DNA of 64,000 nt from Silicimonas sp. (GTDB taxonomy: Bacteria > Pseudomonadota > Alphaproteobacteria > Rhodobacterales > Rhodobacteraceae), in the NCBI GenBank assembly GCA_022824525.1, contig JAJDZT010000052.1, positions 82,047-146,046 of the forward strand, given 5' to 3'. Below, piece by piece: positions 51,368 to 59,536 of the stretch (position 1 is its first letter; the number at the start of each line of letters is the position of its first letter). The position numbers were made by a program, and so were the translations under genes. A model generated the notes under the pieces. That model worked only from the letters and a program-made list of their open reading frames with translations. It was not told where the DNA came from and ran no database searches.

Positions 51368-51393
51368 GCGCGGCTTCAGTTCTGAAACCGCGC
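51368..51393 (-). promoter_or_regulatory. Intercistronic stem-loop after the first-paralogue binding protein
   Basis: GCGCGG-N14-CCGCGC spans 51368-51393, with TTCA/TGAA extending the helix inside. A smaller CCTGG/CCAGG hairpin lies just beyond, at about 51350-51363. No T-run follows on the minus strand, so partial attenuation or mRNA protection is more likely than full termination. Confidence 0.6.
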
Positions 51394-51411
51394 CCGTTCC
51401 TCTTCCCATGC

Positions 51412-52980
51412 TCAGTTCACCGTTACCCAGCGGAGGATGAAGAAGTTGTCCGGTCTTTGCGTGAGCTCGATGTTGTCGCGCGTGCCCCAGACCAGCGGTT
51501 GCGTGTAAAGCGGCACATAGGCGTGCTCGCTTTGGTAAAGCGCGGTGACCTCGTCGATCATGGCCTGGCGCGCGGCCGGGTCGATCTCGGACAGGATCGA
51601 GGGCAAAAGTTCATCGAGGCGTGCATTCGAGTAACCGCCGAAGTTCCACGAGCCGAGGCGCTTTTCTTCGTTCGGTGTGGAGGCGAGGAAGCGAAGCGGG
51701 TGTTCATGATCGAGTGAACCGCCGGGCGACCATCCGAGAAGGTACATGTCGAAATTGTCGGCCCGCAGTTCCGGCCAGTAGTTGGAGACGGGCATCGCGT
51801 CGAGTTCCGCGCTGATGCCAACCTGCGCCAACATGCCGGTGATCGCCTGGCAGACGCTTTCGTCGTTCGGATAACGGTCGTTCGGGCATTTGAGGCCGAA
51901 GCCGAACCCGTCCGGATAGCCCGCGTCGGCCAGAAGCGCTTTCGCGGCGTCCGGATCGTAGCTTGGACGCGCAGCATTTGCGGCGGAGTAGCCGGAAAGG
52001 GCCGGTGTCACCAACTGGCTTGCCGCTTCGGCCGAGCCGCGCCAGATCGTTTGCAGGATGGCGTCGACATTGATGGCCTTGGCCACGGCTTCACGGACGC
52101 GCACGTCTTTGAACGGGTTCGGATCGCCCGCGTTCGCGCCGTATTTCAAAGTGTCCGCCTCATGTGCGAAGCCCAGCATGATCGTCCGGGTTTCGATGCC
52201 GCGGATGATGTTGACGCCGTCCGACGCTTCGAGGCGGGCTGCGTCCTGAATTGGAACCGGTTCCACGAAATCGACATCGCCGGAAAGAAGGGCAGCCACA
52301 GCCGTGGCCGGGTTCTGGATCGGCGTGAACGTGGCGCGGGTGATATTGTGTTCGGCCTCGTCCCACCAGTTCTCGTTTGGTACGAGCGTTGTGGTCAGAC
52401 CGGGTTGGCGGTCTTCCAGCTTGAACGCGCCTGTGCCGTTGACGTTCAGCGTGGCGAAGTTGCCGTTTTCCTTGTCTGGTCTCGCGGCGTTGTTCGCCTC
52501 CGTCCAGCCGCGATCCATGATCATCCAGTTGGCGATGGACGCGGGGAAAAGCGGGTTCGGCGCGTTGGTGTAGAACTCAATGGTGAAGTCGTCGACGACC
52601 TTCACTTCGGTCACGGGCGAGAACCAGCTTCTGACGTCGGCGCTTTCGTCGGAGGCGCGCTCATAGGAGAAGAGCACATCATCGGCGTCGAAAGCTGCGC
52701 CATCATGGAACGTCACGCCCTGACGCAGCGTGAACCGCCAGCCTTCGCCGTCGCCGATGGGTTCCCAGCTTTCGGCGAGAGACGGTTCGACCTTCATGTC
52801 TTTCGACATGCGGACAAGGCCATCATAGACGTTGTTCAGAAAGCCCAGAACCGGGGCCGAGCTGACCGCATGCGGATCCATGGTTTGCGGGTCGGTGCGT
52901 CCGGCCCATTGGAATTCCTCCGCCATGGCGGGTGTGGCAAGCACTGCGGTCAACACAAGAGCAGATGTGCGATGAAGCAT
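51412..52980 (-). CDS. Peptide-type ABC substrate-binding protein (SBP_bac_5), paralogue 1
   Basis: A 522-residue periplasmic protein with a signal peptide (MLHRTSALVLTAVLATPAMA). EFQWAGRTDPQTMDPHAVSS begins the mature chain, as in dipeptide-binding relatives. ATG 52980 has GAGAGGA on the minus strand nine bases upstream; the frame could extend ten codons further to 53010, but that would spoil the signal. It resembles the neighbouring paralogue at 53148-54728 (shared LLSGxxxxxxxVPxQD and NDRY-x-NDE-x-xCQA segments), so the two come from a duplication and may widen ligand range. Confidence 0.88.
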   Translation of the reverse strand: MLHRTSALVLTAVLATPAMAEEFQWAGRTDPQTMDPHAVSSAPVLGFLNNVYDGLVRMSKDMKVEPSLAESWEPIGDGEGWRFTLRQGVTFHDGAAFDADDVLFSYERASDESADVRSWFSPVTEVKVVDDFTIEFYTNAPNPLFPASIANWMIMDRGWTEANNAARPDKENGNFATLNVNGTGAFKLEDRQPGLTTTLVPNENWWDEAEHNITRATFTPIQNPATAVAALLSGDVDFVEPVPIQDAARLEASDGVNIIRGIETRTIMLGFAHEADTLKYGANAGDPNPFKDVRVREAVAKAINVDAILQTIWRGSAEAASQLVTPALSGYSAANAARPSYDPDAAKALLADAGYPDGFGFGLKCPNDRYPNDESVCQAITGMLAQVGISAELDAMPVSNYWPELRADNFDMYLLGWSPGGSLDHEHPLRFLASTPNEEKRLGSWNFGGYSNARLDELLPSILSEIDPAARQAMIDEVTALYQSEHAYVPLYTQPLVWGTRDNIELTQRPDNFFILRWVTVN

Positions 52981-53099
52981 TTGTACGGTCCTCTCTTTCA
53001 GATCGGCCATTGATCGAGCCTTCGGGGAAGCAGGCTAGCGACTGGTGCCGGGACATCAATCACTACCCGTCTGAGCGTCGGAATTGTGAACGCGGGTCT

Positions 53100-53130
53100 G
53101 GTGCCGCCCGGTCTGCGCCCGGGCGGCACC
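53100..53130 (-). promoter_or_regulatory. Long stem-loop between the two binding-protein paralogues
   Basis: GGTGCCGCCCG (53100-53110) and CGGGCGGCACC (53120-53130) form a perfect 11-bp stem with a 9-base loop. It starts 18 bases after the stop of the upstream binding protein. There is no T-run on the minus strand. Confidence 0.75.
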
Positions 53131-53147
53131 CTTTCAGTTTGCGACGA

Positions 53148-54728
53148 TCAGTTCAGTGTTGCGTGCTTGATCATCGGCTGGTTCTCGGGATCGACTTCGA
53201 TGCCCACATTCTCCGCCATGGCCCAGTTGAGAACCTGATGGTGGATCGGGATGTAGAGCACATCGTCCTGCACCACGCGCCAGATGTCGGCGATGTCAGC
53301 GTTCCGTGCATCGAGATCGGTGTTGGACGCCAGCGACAGGATCTTGGCATCCAGTTCGTCGTTGTCATACCCGGTCCCGTTCCAAGTGCCGATATCGCTT
53401 TCGCGACCATGGACGAGGAAGTTGAAGATGTATTCCGAGTCGTATGTCGGAACGCCCCAGCCCAGCATGTAGAAGTCGGTCTTCCCGTCTGTGATCTTCG
53501 GGAAGTGCTGTGCCTTCGGGATCGCGTCGAGGTTTACCGTGATGCCGATCTGACCCAGCATGCCGACGGCTGCCTGGCAGATGCCTTCATCGTTGATGTA
53601 GCGGTCGTTCGGGCAATCCAGACGGATAGAGAAGCCATCGCCATAGCCCGCTTCGGCCATCAGCGCTTTCGCGGCCTCGACATCGGTGGAACTTTCTGCA
53701 TCCATCTCGGCAGTCCAGCCGTTGACGAAGGGCGGCGCAATCATGCCCGCGGGCTGTGACTGGCCGCGCATCACGACCTGCTTGATCGCGTCACGGTTGA
53801 TGGCCATCGACATCGCCTTGCGCACGCGCACGTCTGCCAATGGGTTCTTGCCGTCGACGTTGTCGGCTTCGAGATCATCTGCGCCCTGGTTCATGCCGAA
53901 GAAGATCACCCGGTTCTGCGGGGCGGTCTTGACCACCAGGCCATCGGCGCTGTTGACGCGCTCAAGGTCCTGGACCGGCACATCCTGAAGATAGTTGATC
54001 TCACCTGACAGCAGGGCGGCAACGCGGGTTGCAGCGTTCTGGATCGGTGTATGGATGATCTCTTCAAAGGCCAACGGGAACTGGTCGCGGCCCCAATAGT
54101 CTTCGTTGCGTGCCATCACGGTCTTCACGTCCGGCTCGCGGCTCACCAGCCGGTAGGCACCGGTGCCGTTCACGTTGGTCGTGGCATAGGTGATTTCACC
54201 ACCCTCGAAGTCCTGCACCTTGACGGTGTTGTTTTCCTCGGTCCAGTCCTTGTCCATGATGAACAGGTCGGTGAGGTTGGCCGACAGGATCGGGTTCGGG
54301 CCATCGGTGACCATCTCGACGGTGTAATCATCGACCGCGCGGACTTCGTCGATGGAGTTCAAAAGTTCCTTCATGTCGGAGGTTGGCGTCTTTGCGCGTT
54401 CGAAGCTGAAGACCACGTCTTCGGCCGTGAAATCATTGCCGTTGTGGAACTTCACGCCTTCGCGAAGGTTGAAGACCCAGACGTTCGGATCATCTGGGCT
54501 CGGTCCCCAATCGGTTGCCAGAGCGGCTTCGAAGGCACCGGTCACGTCACGGATGATCAGTGCTTCGTACATCTGGTGACGAATCGTGTGGGTTTGGCCT
54601 TCGTTTTGTGAGTGCGGGTCGAGTGTCAGCGCATCACCCGCACTTGCCCAGCGCAGCGTTTCGGCTGTTGCGGGAAAGGCGAGGGTGGCGACCAGCGAGG
54701 CCAGTACGGCTTTGGTTGCAATACTCAT
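53148..54728 (-). CDS. Peptide-type ABC substrate-binding protein (SBP_bac_5), paralogue 2
   Basis: A 526-residue periplasmic protein with a signal peptide (MSIATKAVLASLVATLAFPA, cleavage near TAE). ETLRWASAGDALTLDPHSQN begins the mature chain. It shares overall architecture with paralogue 1, including LLSGEINYLQDVPVQDLERV and NDRYINDEGICQAAVGMLGQ. It is the first gene of the operon, followed by a long stem-loop, so it should be the more abundant binding protein. Peptides, opines or nickel-type complexes are possible ligands. A candidate operator, CAGTTT-N5-AAACTG, lies upstream. Confidence 0.88.
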   Translation of the reverse strand: MSIATKAVLASLVATLAFPATAETLRWASAGDALTLDPHSQNEGQTHTIRHQMYEALIIRDVTGAFEAALATDWGPSPDDPNVWVFNLREGVKFHNGNDFTAEDVVFSFERAKTPTSDMKELLNSIDEVRAVDDYTVEMVTDGPNPILSANLTDLFIMDKDWTEENNTVKVQDFEGGEITYATTNVNGTGAYRLVSREPDVKTVMARNEDYWGRDQFPLAFEEIIHTPIQNAATRVAALLSGEINYLQDVPVQDLERVNSADGLVVKTAPQNRVIFFGMNQGADDLEADNVDGKNPLADVRVRKAMSMAINRDAIKQVVMRGQSQPAGMIAPPFVNGWTAEMDAESSTDVEAAKALMAEAGYGDGFSIRLDCPNDRYINDEGICQAAVGMLGQIGITVNLDAIPKAQHFPKITDGKTDFYMLGWGVPTYDSEYIFNFLVHGRESDIGTWNGTGYDNDELDAKILSLASNTDLDARNADIADIWRVVQDDVLYIPIHHQVLNWAMAENVGIEVDPENQPMIKHATLN

Positions 54729-54762
54729 GAGAACTCCCTGATATTATTTTTGATCGTGTGGT

Positions 54763-54779
54763 CAGTTTTCGCGAAACTG
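54763..54779. promoter_or_regulatory. Inverted repeat upstream of the peptide transporter operon
   Basis: CAGTTT-TCGCG-AAACTG has perfect 6-bp arms. It lies 35 bases before the first start codon, with a TAATAT-like -10 between, on the minus strand. The arrangement suits an activator or repressor site; the regulator is unknown. Confidence 0.4.
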
Positions 54780-54928
54780 GGAGGAACCACAAGGTGGATC
54801 AATCGTCTTTACGCAGCGATATCTGACCTTCTGCCATTTTCTGCGCCGCTCGACGTGGTTCGTGCTGAAAGCGTGTTCCGGAAAATGGCTCGGATGGTGG
54901 GTGTTTTGCATCGCGTCGATCCGATGTT

Positions 54929-55660
54929 TCACAATCCGGAAACGAGGTGACCGCCATCCACCGCTATGACCGATCCCGTCATGTAACGGGACGCGTCTGA
55001 GGCGAGCAGCAGCATGGCACCGTCCAAGTCGTCCGGTTTGCCAAGACGGCGCTGGGGAATGCGTTTGATCAACGACTGTCCTGCCTGAGTTGTGAAGAAC
55101 TCTGCATTTATCGGCGTCTCGATGTAGCCGGGGCAAAGGGCATTGACCCGAATACCGTGGCGCGCCCATTCGAGTGCAAGGGACTTGGTAAGCTGAATGA
55201 CGCCTGCCTTCGACGCAGCATATGCTGCCACGCCTCCGGAAACGCGGATGCCGAGGATCGAGGCGATGTTGATAATGGAGCCGCCGCCCGTTTCCGACAT
55301 TGCCTGCGCGGCGCTCCGGGCGACGGTAAAGACGCCGGTGAGATTTGTGTCGAGTACCGTTTGGAAATCAGCGGTTGTGGTTTCAAGCGCCGGGCCGCTT
55401 TCGGCGATGCCTGCATTGTTAACAACGATGTCGAAGGTATTGGCGCCAATGAGGTTTTCCACTGACGTGGCGTCGGTGACGTCAAGCGCGAACGCATGAG
55501 CAAGAGGCAATTTGGCCGCCTCAGCTTCAACGATGTCGAGCCGCCGTGCGGCGAGTGTCACTTCCGCGCCAGCGGAGGAGAGCAGGCCAGCGAAATGAAG
55601 GCCAAGCCCACTCGACGCACCGGTTACCAGCGCACGTTTTCCATCGAGCCTGAGTTCCAT
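54929..55660 (-). CDS. Short-chain dehydrogenase/reductase
   Basis: A 243-residue classical SDR. The NAD(P) motif TGASSGLG (about residues 14-21), the NNAG motif (DIVVNNAGIAESG) and the catalytic YAASK (AAYAASKAGVIQL, Tyr near 152) are all present, with a serine in IASILGI about thirteen residues before. It reduces or oxidises a ketone or alcohol; the subgroup resembles 3-oxoacyl-ACP reductase-like and gluconate 5-dehydrogenase-like enzymes. ATG 55660 gives the normal length; the longer frame to 55747 has no SDR content. It follows SelO on the same strand after a 128-base gap. Confidence 0.85.
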   Translation of the reverse strand: MELRLDGKRALVTGASSGLGLHFAGLLSSAGAEVTLAARRLDIVEAEAAKLPLAHAFALDVTDATSVENLIGANTFDIVVNNAGIAESGPALETTTADFQTVLDTNLTGVFTVARSAAQAMSETGGGSIINIASILGIRVSGGVAAYAASKAGVIQLTKSLALEWARHGIRVNALCPGYIETPINAEFFTTQAGQSLIKRIPQRRLGKPDDLDGAMLLLASDASRYMTGSVIAVDGGHLVSGL

Positions 55661-55788
55661 AGCCTGCTTCCCCGCGTTCTTGCAGCCACGGTGGTACCGT
55701 TTCCGACGCGTGTCAGGATGGCAAGGCGTTCTGCTCTGAAAGCTCAAAGTTCAAACGGAACGGTGGCTACTGAAGGAGTTTGGCTCGT

Positions 55789-57213
55789 TCAGGTGCCGCA
55801 GAAAGTCTGCGGCACGATCTCGTCCTGGGTCGGTGCGCGGGCCAGATCGCTGTCGTCTTCGCTCAGAACGAAGGGCGTCTGCAGAGCTTTGTTGAGACGA
55901 TGGAACGGGGCGAGGTCGCCGGAGACACCGGACGAGATCGCTTCTTCGATTCTATGGGTGCGTGGGATGACGGCGGGATTGATTGCGCGCAGGGCGTCGA
56001 GCCTGTCTTCCGGTGTGGTGTCCTCTTGGGCCAGTCGGTCGCGCCACGCCCTCTCCCAGGTATCGAAGGCATCAGGGTCGACGAACTCGTCTCGGGCATG
56101 TCGTGTGCCGAGCGCACGGAAGGTGTTGGTGAAATCCGCCTGATTCTCAGCCATTGCATTCAGAAGATCATTGGCGAGCGCGTCGTCTCCATCGCTCTGG
56201 CTCGTCAGTCCCAGCTTGGAGCGAAATACCTCACTCCACGCCGAACGGAACAGGTCGGGGAACCGGTCGAGCGACTTTTGTGCCGGTTCCGACGAACCGA
56301 TGAGCGGGAGAAGCGCCATCGCAAGCTGCGCCAGATTCCACATGGCGACATCGGGTTGCCGGCCATAGGCATATCGGCCGGCATGGTCGATCGAGGAGAA
56401 GACGCGAAGCGGATGATAGGAGTCAATGAAAGCGCAGGGACCATAGTCGATTGTTTCGCCCGAAATGGTCATGTTGTCCGTGTTCATCACGCCGTGAACA
56501 AAGCCCAGCCCCATCCATTTGGCGATGAGCCGTGCTTGGCGCTCGATGACGCCGTCGAGGAGATCGAGCGCGGTTTCGCCGTCCGGTTGGTGGCGCTCCA
56601 ATGCGTGCTGCACCAGTGCTTCGAGCGCCTCCCGATCATCTCTTGCCGCGAAGAACTGGAAAGTGCCCACGCGAATATGGCTTGATGCCACGCGGGTCAG
56701 CACAGCGCCCGGCAGCGGGGCTTCGCGCAGGACGATTTCGCCGGTTTGAACAGCAGCGAGCGCACGGGTAGTCGGGATGCCCAGGGCGGCCATTGCCTCG
56801 GAGACGATGTACTCGCGCATCACCGGTCCAAGCCACGCACGGCCATCGCCCATACGACTGTAAGGCGTTGGGCCAGAACCTTTGAGCTGAAGATCGAAGC
56901 GCGCGCCGTCCGGGGCGACCACTTCTCCAAGCAGCAGCGCGCGCCCATCGCCCAATTGCGGAACGAAGTTGCCGAATTGATGTCCGGCATAGGCTTGGGC
57001 CAAGGGATCCGCGCCGTCGGGCAAAAGGTTGCCGCCCAGCGCGGCAACTCCGTCCGGTGTCGCAAGCGCATCCGGGTCGAGCCCGAGACGTTCGGCGAGC
57101 GGAATGTTCAGCGCGATGAGTTCAGGTTCTTTGACCGGCGTCGGTTCAAGGCGCGAATAGAAACGCTCAGGCAAGCGACCGTAGGAATTGTCGAAGGGAA
57201 GATCGAGGCTCAT
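55789..57213 (-). CDS. selO: Protein adenylyltransferase SelO (YdiU/UPF0061 family)
   Basis: A 474-residue pseudokinase-fold protein that transfers AMP from ATP to protein hydroxyls. [20 protein letters not shown] (about residues 74-93) and [20 protein letters not shown] (about 109-128) are the family's conserved segments, and NTDNMTI with [10 protein letters not shown] (about 243-261) hold the catalytic Asn and Asp. The C-terminus ends in Cys-Gly-Thr (Cys472), the position of the selenocysteine in eukaryotic homologues. It is thought to be involved in redox-linked AMPylation. It is probably transcribed on its own. Confidence 0.9.
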   Translation of the reverse strand: MSLDLPFDNSYGRLPERFYSRLEPTPVKEPELIALNIPLAERLGLDPDALATPDGVAALGGNLLPDGADPLAQAYAGHQFGNFVPQLGDGRALLLGEVVAPDGARFDLQLKGSGPTPYSRMGDGRAWLGPVMREYIVSEAMAALGIPTTRALAAVQTGEIVLREAPLPGAVLTRVASSHIRVGTFQFFAARDDREALEALVQHALERHQPDGETALDLLDGVIERQARLIAKWMGLGFVHGVMNTDNMTISGETIDYGPCAFIDSYHPLRVFSSIDHAGRYAYGRQPDVAMWNLAQLAMALLPLIGSSEPAQKSLDRFPDLFRSAWSEVFRSKLGLTSQSDGDDALANDLLNAMAENQADFTNTFRALGTRHARDEFVDPDAFDTWERAWRDRLAQEDTTPEDRLDALRAINPAVIPRTHRIEEAISSGVSGDLAPFHRLNKALQTPFVLSEDDSDLARAPTQDEIVPQTFCGT

Positions 57214-57263
57214 CGTTTGAATTTAGGTCTGCCGGGCGCCGCGGGAAAGGGGCCAAAGGCGCC

Positions 57264-57710
57264 TCACGCGCGCCATGTCATGAAATGGTAATCGCGTCGT
57301 GCAAATCCTGCGCGTTCGTAAAGACGTGCCGCTGTGTCGTTTCCGGCCGCAACCTCGAGGGAAAGTGCCATGACGCCCGCGTCTTTCAGCGCTTTCTGGA
57401 GGGCTGTGAGGGCTTCGGTCCCCATTCCGCGCCCCCGGACCTTTTCACGGATCCAGAATTCATCAAGCACACCATCCAGACCGCCGAGTTCCAGCGACCA
57501 TCCAAAGCTGACCGCGATATATCCCACCGGGGCCATTTGCGGCCCGATGAGCCAGATCGCACCGTGGGGCGAACCATTGAGCAGCGGTTCGAGTGCGGCG
57601 CGCCGGTGCGCTTCATCACTCTCGATGCCCTCAAACGCATGATAGAGTGCCACCATCTTTTCGAGGCGGTCGAGGTCGTCTTTGCCGGCAAGGTGCAACA
57701 CCTGGCTCAT
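57264..57710 (-). CDS. GNAT-family N-acetyltransferase coupled to a nucleoside hydrolase
   Basis: A 148-residue GNAT. The acetyl-CoA loop is EKVRGRGMGTEALTALQKAL (about residues 88-107), and LYERAGFARRDYHFM near the C-terminus completes the fold. GFARRDYHFMTW is a signature I associate with amine or aminoglycoside-like acetyltransferases of unknown specificity. The start overlaps the nucleoside hydrolase stop by four bases, so the two are translated together. Acetylation of a nucleobase or an aminated sugar derivative is a speculative link. Confidence 0.83.
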   Translation of the reverse strand: MSQVLHLAGKDDLDRLEKMVALYHAFEGIESDEAHRRAALEPLLNGSPHGAIWLIGPQMAPVGYIAVSFGWSLELGGLDGVLDEFWIREKVRGRGMGTEALTALQKALKDAGVMALSLEVAAGNDTAARLYERAGFARRDYHFMTWRA

Positions 57711-58660
57711 GGCAAGGTTCCGATGCGTCGCGTCAGCAGGTCAAAATAGCCGTCTGAATTCACGTCACCAATGAAGGTGGCGTTTGCCGTCCGGTCGGTC
57801 ACGCGCCACCAATCCGCGACGGTCATGCCGCGCGTCAGAACAGACTGGGTTTCAATTTCCACATTGATGTGCCTGCCGGTGAACAGGTCAGGTTCCAGCA
57901 AGTAGGCGACAGTGCAGGGGTCGTGGAGCGGTGCCCCTTCGGACCCGTATTTCTCCTTGTCGAAGCGCTCGAAGAAATCAGTCCATGCGGCGACCATTTC
58001 ACCTGTCCGGGTGCCGAGGCTTCTGAATGCCTCCACGCGCGGGCGGGTCGTAAGGGCCTTATGCGTGACGTCGAGAGGCATGACGGTCAGCGGAACGCCG
58101 GAACGAAACACGATTTCAGCGGCTTCCGGGTCGACGTAAATGTTGAATTCGGCTGCCGGAGTTATGTTGCCCACCTCGAAATAAGCGCCTCCCATTAGAA
58201 CGATCTCGGCGACTTTTCCGATGATGTCGGGCGCGCGCTCGAAGGCCATCGCGATATTCGTCAGGGGACCAATTGGCAGGAGCGTGACTTCGCCCTCTGG
58301 TTCCTGGCGGAGCGTGTCGATAAGGAAGTCGACCGCATGTGTTGGCTGGAGTGGCATGGTCGGGTCAGGCAGTTGCGGTCCGTCCAGCCCGGTTTTGCCG
58401 TGGACATGTTCGGCAGTGACCAGCTTCCGGTTGAGTGGAGTGTCGGCCCCCGCAAAGACGGGAATGTCGGCGCGATCCACCAATTCGCAGACGATGCGGG
58501 CGTTCTTTTCCGTCAACGCCAGCGGAACGTTGCCCGCAACTGCAGTCAAGCCGAGCAGATCAAGTTCCGGAGAGGCGAGGGCCAGAAGGATGGCCACCGC
58601 ATCATCCTGTCCCGGGTCGGTGTCTATGATGATTTTACGCAAGCCCATGGGCGCGACCAT
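57707..58660 (-). CDS. Inosine-uridine preferring nucleoside hydrolase family protein
   Basis: A 317-residue hydrolase. The calcium-binding motif DTDPGQDDA is at residues 13-21, and NIYVDPEAAEIVF (about 172-184) and the later HDPCTVAYLL (about 245-254) hold the other metal and catalytic residues. It cleaves ribonucleosides to base and ribose in the cytoplasm. An in-frame ATG four codons later (58648, MGLRK) is also possible; neither start has a strong ribosome-binding site. The end overlaps the acetyltransferase start by four bases. Confidence 0.88.
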   Translation of the reverse strand: MVAPMGLRKIIIDTDPGQDDAVAILLALASPELDLLGLTAVAGNVPLALTEKNARIVCELVDRADIPVFAGADTPLNRKLVTAEHVHGKTGLDGPQLPDPTMPLQPTHAVDFLIDTLRQEPEGEVTLLPIGPLTNIAMAFERAPDIIGKVAEIVLMGGAYFEVGNITPAAEFNIYVDPEAAEIVFRSGVPLTVMPLDVTHKALTTRPRVEAFRSLGTRTGEMVAAWTDFFERFDKEKYGSEGAPLHDPCTVAYLLEPDLFTGRHINVEIETQSVLTRGMTVADWWRVTDRTANATFIGDVNSDGYFDLLTRRIGTLP

Positions 58661-58707
58661 GGCGCGCGGTCATGGGATTCGCAAGAATTGGGTGACGCCA
58701 AGGGCGC

Positions 58708-59214
58708 TCAGGCGCGAAGGGGCATTGTTGAGGCCGTGCCGCCTTCGACCCAGCCGACAAATTTCCTTTGCCAATCGGTACCTTGGCGAACGATTGCCTG
58801 CTGCCACGGTGTTCTCATCTGGAAAAGGCGCTTCGATGGCTTCTCGATCCGTCCGTGAATGCCGCGGCTGATGCAAACACCTCCCACGACCAGGACAAAC
58901 GCCATGATGAGAGGATTCCCGAGGAAAAAGGCGCGAAGTGCAGGCTCTCCCAGGATCACAAGCGCCAACAAGAGCCGTGAGATCGCAACAGCCTCCATCA
59001 TGAAGCGCATGGATGGCAGCAGGGCGCAGATCAGAATCGCCGCAACTCCGACAACCGCGGCGTAAACCGCACCCGTGACAAATGAGATGTGAACTGCACC
59101 GATGTAAGCCGGTGACGGCAGGTAAAGTAGCACGCCTGCCAAATAGGCCAAGCTTGCAACCAAGATGAGCCGTCGACGTTCGCGGTATAGCAGTGCCCGA
59201 AGGCTAATAATCAT
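58708..59214 (-). CDS. Small membrane protein, function unknown
   Basis: A 168-residue protein with three to four hydrophobic helices (about residues 14-32, 41-62 and 71-108), and a soluble C-terminus of about 45 residues rich in basic residues. No known domain is recognised. ATG 59214 is chosen over a GTG at 59250, because the extra twelve residues are polar. It lies 47 bases before the nucleoside hydrolase on the same strand, so it may be the first gene of a small unit with that and the GNAT gene. Confidence 0.6.
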   Translation of the reverse strand: MIISLRALLYRERRRLILVASLAYLAGVLLYLPSPAYIGAVHISFVTGAVYAAVVGVAAILICALLPSMRFMMEAVAISRLLLALVILGEPALRAFFLGNPLIMAFVLVVGGVCISRGIHGRIEKPSKRLFQMRTPWQQAIVRQGTDWQRKFVGWVEGGTASTMPLRA

Positions 59215-59401
59215 TGCACACGCGGCCTTTTCGCGGTGCCCCCACCACACTCGAGCTATTCACGGTTTCGGGCCAAATTGAGGCGCACTTGTTAATTTTT
59301 CGTTTACGGAAACGATGGACACTCAGAGCGGGATTCGTTCGTGGTGAGGAGCTGAATGCCGCCCTGTTGAGACGTCTGACCAAAGTATGCTTGCCCCTGC
59401 G

Positions 59402-59434
59402 CTGCTCGACGGGCAATGTCCCGAGTACGAGCAG
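59402..59434. promoter_or_regulatory. Stem-loop in the lon upstream region
   Basis: CTGCTCG (59402-59408) pairs with CGAGCAG (59428-59434), with GGG/CCC inside. It precedes a possible promoter, TTGAAG (59439-59444), 17 bases, ACATAT (59462-59467), which would start lon transcription about 65 bases before its ATG. The -35 hexamer resembles that of RpoH-dependent promoters, as expected for lon. Confidence 0.4.
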
Positions 59435-59536
59435 ATGGTTGAAGCCAACCAGTATGGCACCACATATAGAAGCCAGGAGAGGGCTCGCATTGCCGATATC
59501 GGGATGGAACCCTCTTGCAGCTTCAAGGACGCAAGA

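Noticed and set aside
59387-59536. Upstream extension of lon by 50 codons
   Set aside because: The added residues have no Lon similarity and the ATG at 59537 has a properly spaced ribosome-binding site.
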